In this document: positions 1-5,474 of the stretch, piece after piece
Position numbering within the stretch: the stretch's first letter is position 1
Layout of the letters: every line of letters starts with the position of its first letter
Source of the DNA: DASRGL01 sp035651115
GTDB lineage: Bacteria > Armatimonadota > Chthonomonadetes > Chthonomonadales > Chthonomonadaceae
NCBI GenBank assembly: GCA_035651115.1
Contig: DASRGL010000057.1
Location: forward strand, 1-5,540
Length of the DNA: 5,540 nt
Direction: 5' to 3'
Notes under the pieces: generated by a model
The model's database searches: none
What the model was told of the DNA's origin: nothing
The model's input: the letters and a program-made list of their open reading frames with translations, nothing else
Made by a program: the position numbers and the translations under genes

Positions 1-13
1 CGCAGCGTCCCCG

Positions 14-253
14 ATGGGAACGCTGGTGCGGGCGGTGCTGGTCATTGCGCTGGCGCTGACCCTGGTCGGCGTGCTGCGCTGGGCTGTCAACATCACCAAC
101 GCCAACGCGCGCCAGGTTGCGTCCAATCTGGTCACGATGCAGAGTCGCTTCGGGCAGGAGACCGCCACGCCGCCACAGGCAGGCGCAGCCTCTGGCAGCC
201 GCGAGAAATCGGCGGCCGCGATGCTCGACCCGATCATCGAGCCGCGCCAATAG
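14..253 (+). CDS. Small membrane-anchored protein of unknown function, possibly 5'-truncated
   Basis: I do not recognise this protein. From the ATG at 14 it is 79 residues. A hydrophobic stretch at about residues 4-25 (LVRAVLVIALALTLVGVL) looks like a membrane anchor. A polar, Ala/Gln/Ser-rich tail follows, with no motif that I can name. The frame is open to the window edge (codons gca, gcg, tcc, ccg before the ATG) and no ribosome binding site is visible in the 13 bases available, so the real start may lie further upstream. The stop at 251-253 is 24 nt before the GH16 gene, which suggests one transcript. The start and the function are both uncertain. That it is coding is supported by GC-rich third positions and the spacing to the next gene. 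Confidence 0.5.
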   Translation: MGTLVRAVLVIALALTLVGVLRWAVNITNANARQVASNLVTMQSRFGQETATPPQAGAASGSREKSAAAMLDPIIEPRQ

Positions 254-277
254 GATGGTGCAAGAAAGAGAGTGACG

Positions 278-1069
278 ATGGGCTGGAGTCACTGGCTGGC
301 CGCGCTGGCGCTGGTGTCGCCGCTGATGGTCGGCACGCGCGCCGCCGAGCCGCAGAGTATCAAAGAGATGGAAAAACAGGGCTGGACGCTCACCTTTCAC
401 GACGAGTTCGACGGGACGAAGCTCGATACGCGCAGATGGATCGACTCCTATCCCGATGGCGTCCGCACCCATTCCAACAACGAGCAGCAGTACTATGCCA
501 CCGATGGCTATGAGGTCGGCAAGGGCAAGCTGCGCCTTATCGGCCTGAAGCGCGCGATGGGAGGAATGCCCTACACGTCCGGCATGATCTCCTCCTACGG
601 CAAGTTTGCGCAGCAGTATGGGTGGTTCGAGATTCGCGCCAAGTTCCCGAAAGGCAAGGGATTCTGGCCCGCGTTCTGGCTGCTGCCGCCCACGAAAGAC
701 TGGCCCCCGGAAATTGATGTGCTGGAGATACTCGGTCATGAGACGGATAGGGTCTACATGACGAACCACTGGCGCACCGCCGACGGCAAGCATGAGGGCA
801 AGGGCGACTCCTACAAAGGGCCGGACTTTGCGGCGGACTATCACACCTTTGCCATAGATTGGGAGCCGGATTCCATCACCTGGTACGTGGACGGCAAGGA
901 ACGCTATCGGACGACCGAACACATCCCCGCCGAGCCGATGTATCTCCTTGCCAACCTGGCCGTCGGCGGCGACTGGCCGGGAATGCCGGATGCGACGACC
1001 GTGTTTCCCGGCGTGATGGAGATAGACTATATCCGCGTCTACAAGCGCAAAAATAGTTCCGGGCCGTAG
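278..1069 (+). CDS. Secreted glycoside hydrolase family 16 beta-glucanase (laminarinase-like)
   Basis: This is a GH16 enzyme, 263 residues from the ATG at 278. Residues 1-22 form a signal peptide: a hydrophobic core (WLAALALVSPLMV) and a likely cut after TRA, so it is exported. The catalytic motif EIDVLE is at residues 145-150. By family knowledge E145 is the nucleophile, D147 the helper and E150 the acid/base. The six-residue ExDxxE form is the laminarinase type. Other family marks are FHDEFDG (40-46), the Trp-rich FWPAFWLLP (129-137), the NLAVGGDWPG block (226-235) and the C-terminal MEIDYIRVYKR strand. The likely reaction is endo-hydrolysis of beta-1,3 or mixed beta-1,3/1,4 glucans; the substrate cannot be read from sequence. 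A GTG at 272 is in frame, but AGAGAG (267-272) is well spaced only for the ATG at 278. It is full length for a single-domain GH16, with no carbohydrate-binding module. Confidence 0.93.
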   Translation: MGWSHWLAALALVSPLMVGTRAAEPQSIKEMEKQGWTLTFHDEFDGTKLDTRRWIDSYPDGVRTHSNNEQQYYATDGYEVGKGKLRLIGLKRAMGGMPYTSGMISSYGKFAQQYGWFEIRAKFPKGKGFWPAFWLLPPTKDWPPEIDVLEILGHETDRVYMTNHWRTADGKHEGKGDSYKGPDFAADYHTFAIDWEPDSITWYVDGKERYRTTEHIPAEPMYLLANLAVGGDWPGMPDATTVFPGVMEIDYIRVYKRKNSSGP

Positions 1070-1081
1070 ATGACTCATCTA

Positions 1082-1106
1082 TAGGGCGCAGCCAGCAGCG
1101 CCCCTA
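1082..1106. repeat. GC-rich hairpin between the GH16 gene and hisH
   Basis: GGGCGC (1084-1089) and GCGCCC (1098-1103) form a perfect 6-bp stem around an 8-base loop. A flanking TA/TA pair extends it if C1104 is bulged. It starts 13 nt after the GH16 stop. There is no T-run after it, so it is not a classic rho-independent terminator, although it could still slow or protect a transcript end. The arms resemble GTAGGGGCGC-type palindromes that I recall as dispersed repeats in several bacterial phyla; that is memory, not shown here. Confidence 0.55.
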
Positions 1107-1121
1107 CAACGTCATGCCCTT

Positions 1122-1150
1122 CCGGTCGCAGACCGGTGGGCCGCAGGCCC
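1122..1150. repeat. Tandem pair of GCA-loop hairpins upstream of hisH
   Basis: Two perfect short hairpins lie side by side. The first is CCGGTC-GCA-GACCGG (1122-1136) and the second is GGGCC-GCA-GGCCC (1138-1150). They are offset by 15 nt and share the loop. Where the stems differ, both partners change together: T1126/A1132 in the first becomes C1141/G1147 in the second, and C1123/G1135 becomes G1138/C1150. They lie 64 nt upstream of the hisH start, in a position to be part of its leader. No His-rich leader peptide is present, so a classical histidine attenuator is not supported. The function is unknown. Confidence 0.6.
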
Positions 1151-1213
1151 TTCAGACAGGTCGTTCACGGCCTGGCAAACACGCCCTGGCAGAAGAGAAA
1201 GACAGTCACCTTC

Positions 1214-1843
1214 ATGATTGCAATCGTAGACTATGGCATGGCGAATCTGCGCAGCGTGGAAAAGGCGCTGGCGCGCGTCGGCGGCGACCCCGTCATTACC
1301 CGCGACCCGCAGGTAGTGGCGGAGGCGGAAAAGGTCGTGCTGCCGGGCGTCGGCGCGTTCTGCGCGGCGATGAGCAATCTGACCCGCAGCGGACTGCATG
1401 AGGCCGTCCTGCACGCGATTGCGCAGGGTCGGCCCTTCCTCGGCATCTGCCTGGGCTTGCAGATGCTGTTCGAGGAGAGTACGGAGATGGGCCGGACTCC
1501 CGGCCTGGGCGTGCTGCCGGGCCGCGTCGTCGAGTTCTTCGCGGAGGGCGACCGCCCGCCGGAGGCCGACGGGCTGAAGGTGCCGCACATCGGCTGGAAC
1601 GCCCTGCATCTATGCGGCGGTTCGCGGCTGTTTCAGGGCGTGGACGAGGGCGCGTATGTCTACTTCGTCCACTCCTACTACCCACAACCGCAAGAGGCCG
1701 GGGTCGTGGCGGCGACCAGCGACTACGGCGGCGCGTTCTGCTGCGCCATCGAGCGAGGCAATCTGGCCGCGACCCAGTTCCACCCGGAAAAAAGCGGCGC
1801 GGTCGGGCTGCAAATCCTGCGAAACTTCGTCTCCTGGAAATAA
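1214..1843 (+). CDS. hisH: Imidazole glycerol phosphate synthase, glutaminase subunit HisH
   Basis: HisH hydrolyses glutamine and passes ammonia through HisF, which makes imidazole glycerol phosphate and AICAR from PRFAR in histidine biosynthesis. It is a cytoplasmic class I amidotransferase of 209 residues, the usual length. The N-terminus MIAIVDYGMANLRSV is typical. The oxyanion-region PGVG is at 44-47. The nucleophile Cys79 lies in GICLGLQMLFE. VPHIGWN (123-129) is a HisH hallmark at the subunit interface. The other triad residues, His190 and Glu192, are in QFHPEKSG. Everything needed for activity is present. The start is the ATG at 1214; the frame extends up to a GTG at 1136, but those 26 codons do not look like family sequence and cover one hairpin. 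A purine stretch (AAGAGAAAG, about 1193-1201) is a weak and distant ribosome binding site. hisA follows after 88 nt. Confidence 0.97.
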   Translation: MIAIVDYGMANLRSVEKALARVGGDPVITRDPQVVAEAEKVVLPGVGAFCAAMSNLTRSGLHEAVLHAIAQGRPFLGICLGLQMLFEESTEMGRTPGLGVLPGRVVEFFAEGDRPPEADGLKVPHIGWNALHLCGGSRLFQGVDEGAYVYFVHSYYPQPQEAGVVAATSDYGGAFCCAIERGNLAATQFHPEKSGAVGLQILRNFVSWK

Positions 1844-1931
1844 GTAGGAGAGTTTAGAAGTTTTCAGGTTTTTGGCGGTTGGATTGAAGGATATTCAAGT
1901 CCGGCAGCGAAAACTTTGAAAAAGGGAAACG

Positions 1932-2690
1932 ATGGAGATATATCCTGCCGTAGATATGAAAGGCGGCAAATGCGTCCGGCTCAGTCAGGGCCGCTTTGAT
2001 GACGTCACCACCTATTCCGCAGAACCGGCGGAGATGGCGAAGCGGTGGAAAGCGGAAGGGGCGCGCTGGCTGCATGTCGTAGACCTCGACGGCGCGCGGA
2101 CAGGCAGTCCCGGCGTGGAAAACCTGGCCGCTCTGGAACGAATCTTGCAGCAGGTGAATCTCCCCGTGCAGTTCGGAGGCGGGGCGCGCAGCGTGGAGAC
2201 TGTGGCGCGAATGCTGGCCCTGGGCGTGGCGCGCGTCGTGGTCGGAACGGCGGTGGCGCGCGATGCGGGCCTGGCGGAAAAGCTGTTTACGACCTATGGC
2301 GACCAGGTGGCTGTCGGCGTGGATGCGCGCGAGGGCATCGTCGCGATCCAGGGCTGGCAGGAGCATATCGGCGAGAACGCGACCACCTTCGTCAAGCGGA
2401 TGGCCCGGCTCGGCGCGCAGCGCTTCATCTTTACCGACATCGCCCGCGACGGGATGCTTCAGGGCATCAACACGCGCTCGCTGGCGAAAGTGGCGGCGGC
2501 GGTTCCGCACCTGCCCGTCATTGCCTCCGGCGGCGTCGCGAGCCTGGCCGACCTGGACGCGCTGCAACAACTGCGCGCCACGAACGCGCCCAACATCGAA
2601 GGCGTCATTATCGGCAAGGCGCTCTACGCGGGAACCGTCCGGCTGCCCGAGGCGCTGGCGCTGGCCGACGGTCTGCTGCACGGAGCCTAG
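1932..2690 (+). CDS. hisA: ProFAR isomerase HisA
   Basis: HisA opens the ribose of ProFAR by an Amadori rearrangement to give PRFAR, the substrate of the HisH-HisF complex. It is a cytoplasmic TIM barrel of 252 residues, the standard length. Visible marks are the catalytic base Asp8 in AVDMKGGKCVRL, HVVDLDGA (48-55), the first phosphate-binding loop FGGGAR (81-86), the second catalytic Asp131 in VGVDAREG, Thr168 and Asp169 in FTDIARDG, and the second phosphate loop ASGGV (198-202). The family usually has DGTL after TDIxR; here it is DGML (Met175), a mild oddity. AAAGGGA (1921-1927) is a good ribosome binding site 4 nt before the ATG. No clear promoter is seen in the 88-nt gap after hisH, which fits co-transcription. 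hisF, often the next gene, is absent; two small membrane genes follow instead. PriA-type dual activity cannot be excluded but is not suggested. Confidence 0.97.
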   Translation: MEIYPAVDMKGGKCVRLSQGRFDDVTTYSAEPAEMAKRWKAEGARWLHVVDLDGARTGSPGVENLAALERILQQVNLPVQFGGGARSVETVARMLALGVARVVVGTAVARDAGLAEKLFTTYGDQVAVGVDAREGIVAIQGWQEHIGENATTFVKRMARLGAQRFIFTDIARDGMLQGINTRSLAKVAAAVPHLPVIASGGVASLADLDALQQLRATNAPNIEGVIIGKALYAGTVRLPEALALADGLLHGA

Positions 2691-2705
2691 AAAGGCAGAG
2701 ACATT

Positions 2706-3014
2706 ATGGAAGCCCTCATTCCTATTATCGCTATCATCGGCATCTTTGGTATTCCACTCTCCGCCATCTGGACCAGCCATCGGCGGCAGGTGCTGGAGAT
2801 GCAGTTGCGCCTTCAGAACCAGGGCGATGCCAACGTGCGCGCCGCCATTGACGATCTGCGCCAGGAGATCAAGTCGCTGCGCGATACCACCATGCAGTAT
2901 GACCTGAGTTTCGATTCCGCCTTGCAGCGTATGGAACGCCGCGTCGAGGCGCTGGAAAACCGCGCCGTCGGCGTCAATGCGGACAGCGCCAACGACCTGC
3001 GCATCGGGCGCTGA
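2706..3014 (+). CDS. Small membrane protein with cytoplasmic helical domain, paralogue A
   Basis: I do not recognise a named family. The protein is 102 residues. A hydrophobic N-terminal segment (residues 4-22) ends at a basic SHRR, so the rest should lie in the cytoplasm by the positive-inside rule. Residues 27-85 are charged and helix-prone with heptad-like Leu/Ile/Met spacing, probably a coiled coil. Residues 58-74 (LRDTTMQYDLSFDSALQ) are identical to residues 68-84 of the next gene. The tail (86-102) is polar and probably disordered. The layout of one membrane helix and a short coiled coil recalls PspB of the phage-shock system, but I see no sequence match to PspB. The start is the ATG at 2706, with AAAGG (2691-2695) 10 nt upstream and hisA ending 15 nt before, so it is probably read from the his transcript. 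Confidence 0.8.
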   Translation: MEALIPIIAIIGIFGIPLSAIWTSHRRQVLEMQLRLQNQGDANVRAAIDDLRQEIKSLRDTTMQYDLSFDSALQRMERRVEALENRAVGVNADSANDLRIGR

Positions 3015-3018
3015 GGAG
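3013..3018 (+). promoter_or_regulatory. Ribosome binding site of paralogue B, overlapping the stop of paralogue A
   Basis: GAGGAG is a strong Shine-Dalgarno sequence 7 nt before the ATG at 3026. Its first two bases are the last two of the TGA stop of paralogue A. Ribosomes finishing A would therefore be sitting on the start site of B, which suggests translational coupling and joint production of the two proteins. Confidence 0.75.
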
Positions 3019-3025
3019 ACCGCTC

Positions 3026-3367
3026 ATGTTACTGATGACCGATCTGGAGATCGTGGCGTTGCTGGTAGTCATCGGCCTCCCGATAGCCGGCGTCTTCTCC
3101 ATTCCTATCGCGCTCATTCTGACGCATCATAGGCGCAAGATGGAAGAGCTGCGCCAGCGGCGGGAAGGAAAGATAGCCGAAGAGATTCGCGCCGAGTTCA
3201 CGGCGGTGCGCGCCGAAATCCAGGCGCTCCGCGACACGACGATGCAGTACGACCTCAGCTTCGACTCGGCCCTCCAACACCTCGAACGCCGCATGGCCCA
3301 TCTGGAACAGAGCGCGTTCCGCCCGGCACAGGAACCGTCGCAGATCATCGAGATGAACCGCAGATGA
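3026..3367 (+). CDS. Small membrane protein with cytoplasmic helical domain, paralogue B
   Basis: This is the tandem paralogue of the preceding gene: 113 residues, no family name known to me. A longer hydrophobic segment (residues 8-32) ends at a basic HHRRK, followed by a highly charged helical region at about 36-95, probably a coiled coil. Residues 68-84 repeat LRDTTMQYDLSFDSALQ exactly, and both copies continue with an ERR and a LE (LERRMAHLE here, MERRVEALE in A). The loop between membrane and motif is about 10 residues longer than in A. The start is the ATG at 3026; a second in-frame ATG at 3035 is less well placed for GAGGAG. The last residues (EMNRR) and the stop are encoded by CAGATGAAC-type repeat DNA, so the original C-terminus may have been replaced. 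The two proteins may form a hetero-oligomer; this is inference. Confidence 0.8.
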   Translation: MLLMTDLEIVALLVVIGLPIAGVFSIPIALILTHHRRKMEELRQRREGKIAEEIRAEFTAVRAEIQALRDTTMQYDLSFDSALQHLERRMAHLEQSAFRPAQEPSQIIEMNRR

Positions 3368-3381
3368 ACGCAGATGCACAC
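3351..3381. repeat. Short tandem AGATGAAC units, left end of a repeat element
   Basis: AGATGAAC occurs at 3351-3358 and 3362-3369, and AGATGCAC at 3372-3379, giving spacings of 11 and 10 nt; CGCAGAT itself occurs at 3339, 3359 and 3369. The units run through the end and stop codon of paralogue B. Repeats of the form accacagatgaacacagatg are, from memory, common dispersed non-coding sequences in many bacterial genomes. The matching inverted copy lies at 3490-3500. Confidence 0.65.
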
Positions 3382-3386
3382 AGGTT

Positions 3387-3488
3387 ATTGTTTGAACTGT
3401 GATTAGAATGATTATGAGATGGACTATGATGGGGCCGTAGCGAAATCATAGTCTATCCTGTAATCCTATAAATCACAGTTCAGACGGT
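3387..3488 (+). repeat. 102-nt imperfect palindrome in the gap before the vWA gene
   Basis: The two halves pair in one register without any insertion or deletion. GAACTGTGATT (3394-3404) pairs perfectly with AATCACAGTTC (3471-3481), and GACTATGAT (3422-3430) pairs with ATCATAGTC (3445-3453) around a 14-base loop. Over 3394-3430 I count 29 Watson-Crick pairs, 4 G-T pairs and 4 mismatches; 7 more weaker pairs lie outside. There is no T-run at the end. It could act as a folded RNA, a transcription barrier between convergent signals, or part of a mobile repeat. It is clearly more AT-rich than the genes on either side. Confidence 0.8.
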
Positions 3489-3489
3489 C

Positions 3490-3500
3490 TTCATCTGTGG
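3490..3500. repeat. Right-end inverted copy of the CAGATGAA unit
   Basis: TTCATCTGTGG is the reverse complement of CCACAGATGAA and matches CCGCAGATGAA at 3358-3368 with one difference. With the left units it brackets the palindrome like terminal inverted repeats, giving an element of about 145 nt (3358-3500). It ends 13 nt before the vWA start codon. Confidence 0.6.
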
Positions 3501-3513
3501 ATTCTAAACTCCC

Positions 3514-5403
3514 ATGCACTTTGTCAGCCCGCTGAACCTCCTCTGGCTGCTGCCCCTCAGCAGCCTGATCGTGCTGATGTACATCCTCAAGCTGCGGCGC
3601 AAGGATGTCGTCGTCTCCTCGACCTATCTCTGGCGGCAGGTCATTCGTGACGTGCAGGCCAACGCCCCCTTCCAGAAGCTGCGCAAAAACCTGCTCCTGC
3701 TGCTCCAGCTTATCATCGCCACGCTCGTCATTCTGGCGCTGGCGCGTCCGTTCGTGCGCGCCTTCGCGATGGGCGGGCGCAACATCGTCGTGATCGTGGA
3801 TACGTCGGCCTCGATGCGCGCGACCGATGTGGCCCCGTCGCGGCTGGATGCGGCCAAGCGCAAGGCGCAGGAACTCGTGGGGCAGATGCGGCCCGGCGAC
3901 CGGATGATGATCCTGTCGGCGGCGGCGCGGCCGGAAGCGGCCACCGGCTTTACCGACGAGCGGGCCGAGCTGCGGCGCGCGATTGACAATCTCAAGCCGC
4001 ACGACACGCCGACCAACATGCGCGACGCCCTCAATCTCGCCGCCGATCTCGTCGCGGCGCGCAAGGACAGCGACAACGGGCGCATCGAGTTGATCTCCGA
4101 CGGCGGATTCGAGGCGCAGAGCGGCAGCGCGGCGGCCGGCCCCAGCTACACCCTGACCAATCTCAACCTCGGCAAGACGCACATCGCCTTTCATCCCATC
4201 GGCAGCGGCCACGACAACGTCGGCATCACGGCGGTGGACTTCCGGCGCAACCTGGGCGAAGAGAAGACCCTGCAACTGCTGGTCGTCACGCATAACTATT
4301 CCGACCAGCCGAGAACCTTCACCGAAGAGGTCTATGCGGAAGATAATCTCGTAGAGGCGCATGAGGTGACGCTGCCGCCCAACGGCGAGGATACGCAGCC
4401 CTACGATCTGCCGGAACCGGACAGGCCGCTGCCGATGCGCGTGAAGCTGGACGTGAAGGATGCGCTCGCCGCCGACAACGAGGCCGCGCTCATCGTCAAG
4501 CCGCGCAGGCCGATCAAGGTGCTGCTGGCGGGCAAGGAGAACCTGTTCCTGGAGAACGCCCTCAACGTAGACCCCGCTGTGGAGTTGAGCAAGACGGCGG
4601 CGTTCACGTCCGGCAAGGGCTACGATGTCGTGGTGTTCAACGAGGAGGCTCCGGCGAAGCTGCCGGAGGGCAACTACCTGTTTCTCCACTGTGTCAGCGA
4701 TCAGGCTCCGGTGAAGGTCGCGGGTTCCGCCGCCAACGTCGCGCCCGCCGACTGGGAGCGCGACCATCCGGTGCTGCGCTATGTGGATTTCGGCAGCGAC
4801 CGGTTCGGCAGCGCGCTCAAGGCGACCACGCTCGGCTGGGGGCGAGAACTGGCCGTCGCCGAGTCCGGCTCGCTGATTTCGGTCGGCGAGAAGGGCCGGA
4901 TGCGCGCGGAGTTCGTCGCTTTTGCCCTGAACGAATCGCAATTTCCCCTGCGAGTCGCCTTCCCCATCTTCCTCTCCAACAGTGTCCACTGGCTCGGCAC
5001 GGGCGATGAGGACAGCGAACTCGGCCAGATCGCGACCGGCAGCCCGATCACGATTCCTGCCCCGCCCGGCCTCGGCGCGCTCACCGTGACCAAGCCGAAC
5101 GGCGGGAAGCGCGAACTGCGGGTCGGGGAGCGCGGCGGCGCGGTCTTCGACGAGACCGATGCCGTCGGGCTGTACACAGCAGAGGGCAAGGGCTTCTCCT
5201 ACCCGTTTGCCGCCAACCTCGCCAGCGCCAGCGAGTCGGACATCACCCCGCACCGCACCCTCACCATCACCGCCAACCCGACGGCCTCTGCCGGTCGCCG
5301 CGTCCCCGATAATCGTGAACTGCTGCCCTGGCTGATCCTGCTGGCGCTGGTCGTTCTGGGCGTGGAGTGGTGGGCTTTCCACCGCCGCGTCTACGTCAAC
5401 TGA
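3514..5403 (+). CDS. BatA-type membrane protein with von Willebrand A domain
   Basis: The protein is 629 residues. Residues 1-80 match the BatA (aerotolerance-type) N-terminal region: a membrane helix at about 8-27, a basic cytoplasmic loop with KLRRKDVVVSSTYLW, and a second helix at about 58-78 ending in ALARP. A vWA domain follows (about 90-230) with a complete MIDAS metal site: DTSAS (D96, S98, S100), T167 and D196. After it come a beta-rich region (about 232-330), a Rossmann or amidotransferase-like fold (about 333-470, starting RRPIKVLLAGKENLF and including YDVVVFNEEAP), another beta region and a last helix at 603-620. The charge pattern places the vWA part outside the cytoplasm. vWA domains bind partners through a metal ion; the partner here is unknown. 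The usual neighbours, a MoxR ATPase and a DUF58 gene, are not in the window. The start MHFVSPLNLLWLLPL is typical, though no ribosome binding site is visible before it. Confidence 0.9.
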   Translation: MHFVSPLNLLWLLPLSSLIVLMYILKLRRKDVVVSSTYLWRQVIRDVQANAPFQKLRKNLLLLLQLIIATLVILALARPFVRAFAMGGRNIVVIVDTSASMRATDVAPSRLDAAKRKAQELVGQMRPGDRMMILSAAARPEAATGFTDERAELRRAIDNLKPHDTPTNMRDALNLAADLVAARKDSDNGRIELISDGGFEAQSGSAAAGPSYTLTNLNLGKTHIAFHPIGSGHDNVGITAVDFRRNLGEEKTLQLLVVTHNYSDQPRTFTEEVYAEDNLVEAHEVTLPPNGEDTQPYDLPEPDRPLPMRVKLDVKDALAADNEAALIVKPRRPIKVLLAGKENLFLENALNVDPAVELSKTAAFTSGKGYDVVVFNEEAPAKLPEGNYLFLHCVSDQAPVKVAGSAANVAPADWERDHPVLRYVDFGSDRFGSALKATTLGWGRELAVAESGSLISVGEKGRMRAEFVAFALNESQFPLRVAFPIFLSNSVHWLGTGDEDSELGQIATGSPITIPAPPGLGALTVTKPNGGKRELRVGERGGAVFDETDAVGLYTAEGKGFSYPFAANLASASESDITPHRTLTITANPTASAGRRVPDNRELLPWLILLALVVLGVEWWAFHRRVYVN

Positions 5404-5411
5404 ATCTCGTG

Positions 5412-5417
5412 TATAAT
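5412..5417 (+). promoter_or_regulatory. TATAAT -10 box of the toxin-like gene
   Basis: A perfect TATAAT sits 8 nt after the vWA stop and 57 nt before the ATG at 5475. No TTGACA-like -35 box is found at the right distance (that stretch reads TCTACG or similar inside the vWA end), so only the -10 is supported. Its place in an otherwise GC-rich sequence, ahead of a new gene, makes it plausible. Confidence 0.5.
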
Positions 5418-5420
5418 AGT

Positions 5421-5431
5421 TTCTGTCAGAA
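5421..5431. promoter_or_regulatory. Small palindrome just after the -10 box, possible operator
   Basis: TTCTG-T-CAGAA is a perfect 5-bp inverted repeat around one base, 3 nt after TATAAT and so near the expected transcription start. Toxin-antitoxin operons of the HigBA type are commonly repressed by the antitoxin at such sites. This is an inference from position and symmetry; an 11-base palindrome can also arise by chance. Confidence 0.35.
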
Positions 5432-5457
5432 GTGTCTGTTGGGGGCTTGGAAAGGCT

Positions 5458-5463
5458 GAGGAG
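5458..5463 (+). promoter_or_regulatory. Ribosome binding site of the toxin-like gene
   Basis: GAGGAG lies 11 nt before the ATG at 5475, slightly long but usable. An ATG at 5465 is only 1 nt away and opens a 24-codon frame without meaning, so 5475 is the preferred start. Confidence 0.5.
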
Positions 5464-5474
5464 AATGCCTGGTC

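Noticed and set aside
1136..1213. Upstream GTG start that would lengthen HisH by 26 residues
   Set aside because: The extra residues do not resemble HisH, the frame runs through the second hairpin, and MIAIVDYG at 1214 is the usual family start.
1114..1401. Possible leader peptide for histidine attenuation
   Set aside because: The frame starting at 1114 has no run of His codons and continues far into hisH in another frame; it is a shadow frame.
1858..1916. AAGTTTTC / GAAAACTT inverted repeat between hisH and hisA
   Set aside because: It has only 8 bp with a 43-base loop and no extension of pairing; likely chance in an A/T-richer gap.
1854..2780. 308-codon open frame on the - strand opposite hisA
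   Set aside because: It lies opposite hisA, whose catalytic motifs are intact; the antisense translation shows no recognisable fold.
3465..3476. TATAAA at 3467-3472 as a promoter of the vWA gene
   Set aside because: There is no -35 element at a suitable distance, and the bases are explained as part of the palindrome arm.
3351..3500. CRISPR array or insertion sequence
   Set aside because: The units are about 10 nt with no spacers of regular length, and no transposase is present.
3466..5382. 638-codon open frame on the - strand opposite the vWA gene
   Set aside because: It is a mirror of the GC-rich codons of the vWA gene; the translation is rich in Arg, Gly, Asp and His with no domain, while the + strand frame has clear BatA, MIDAS and membrane features.
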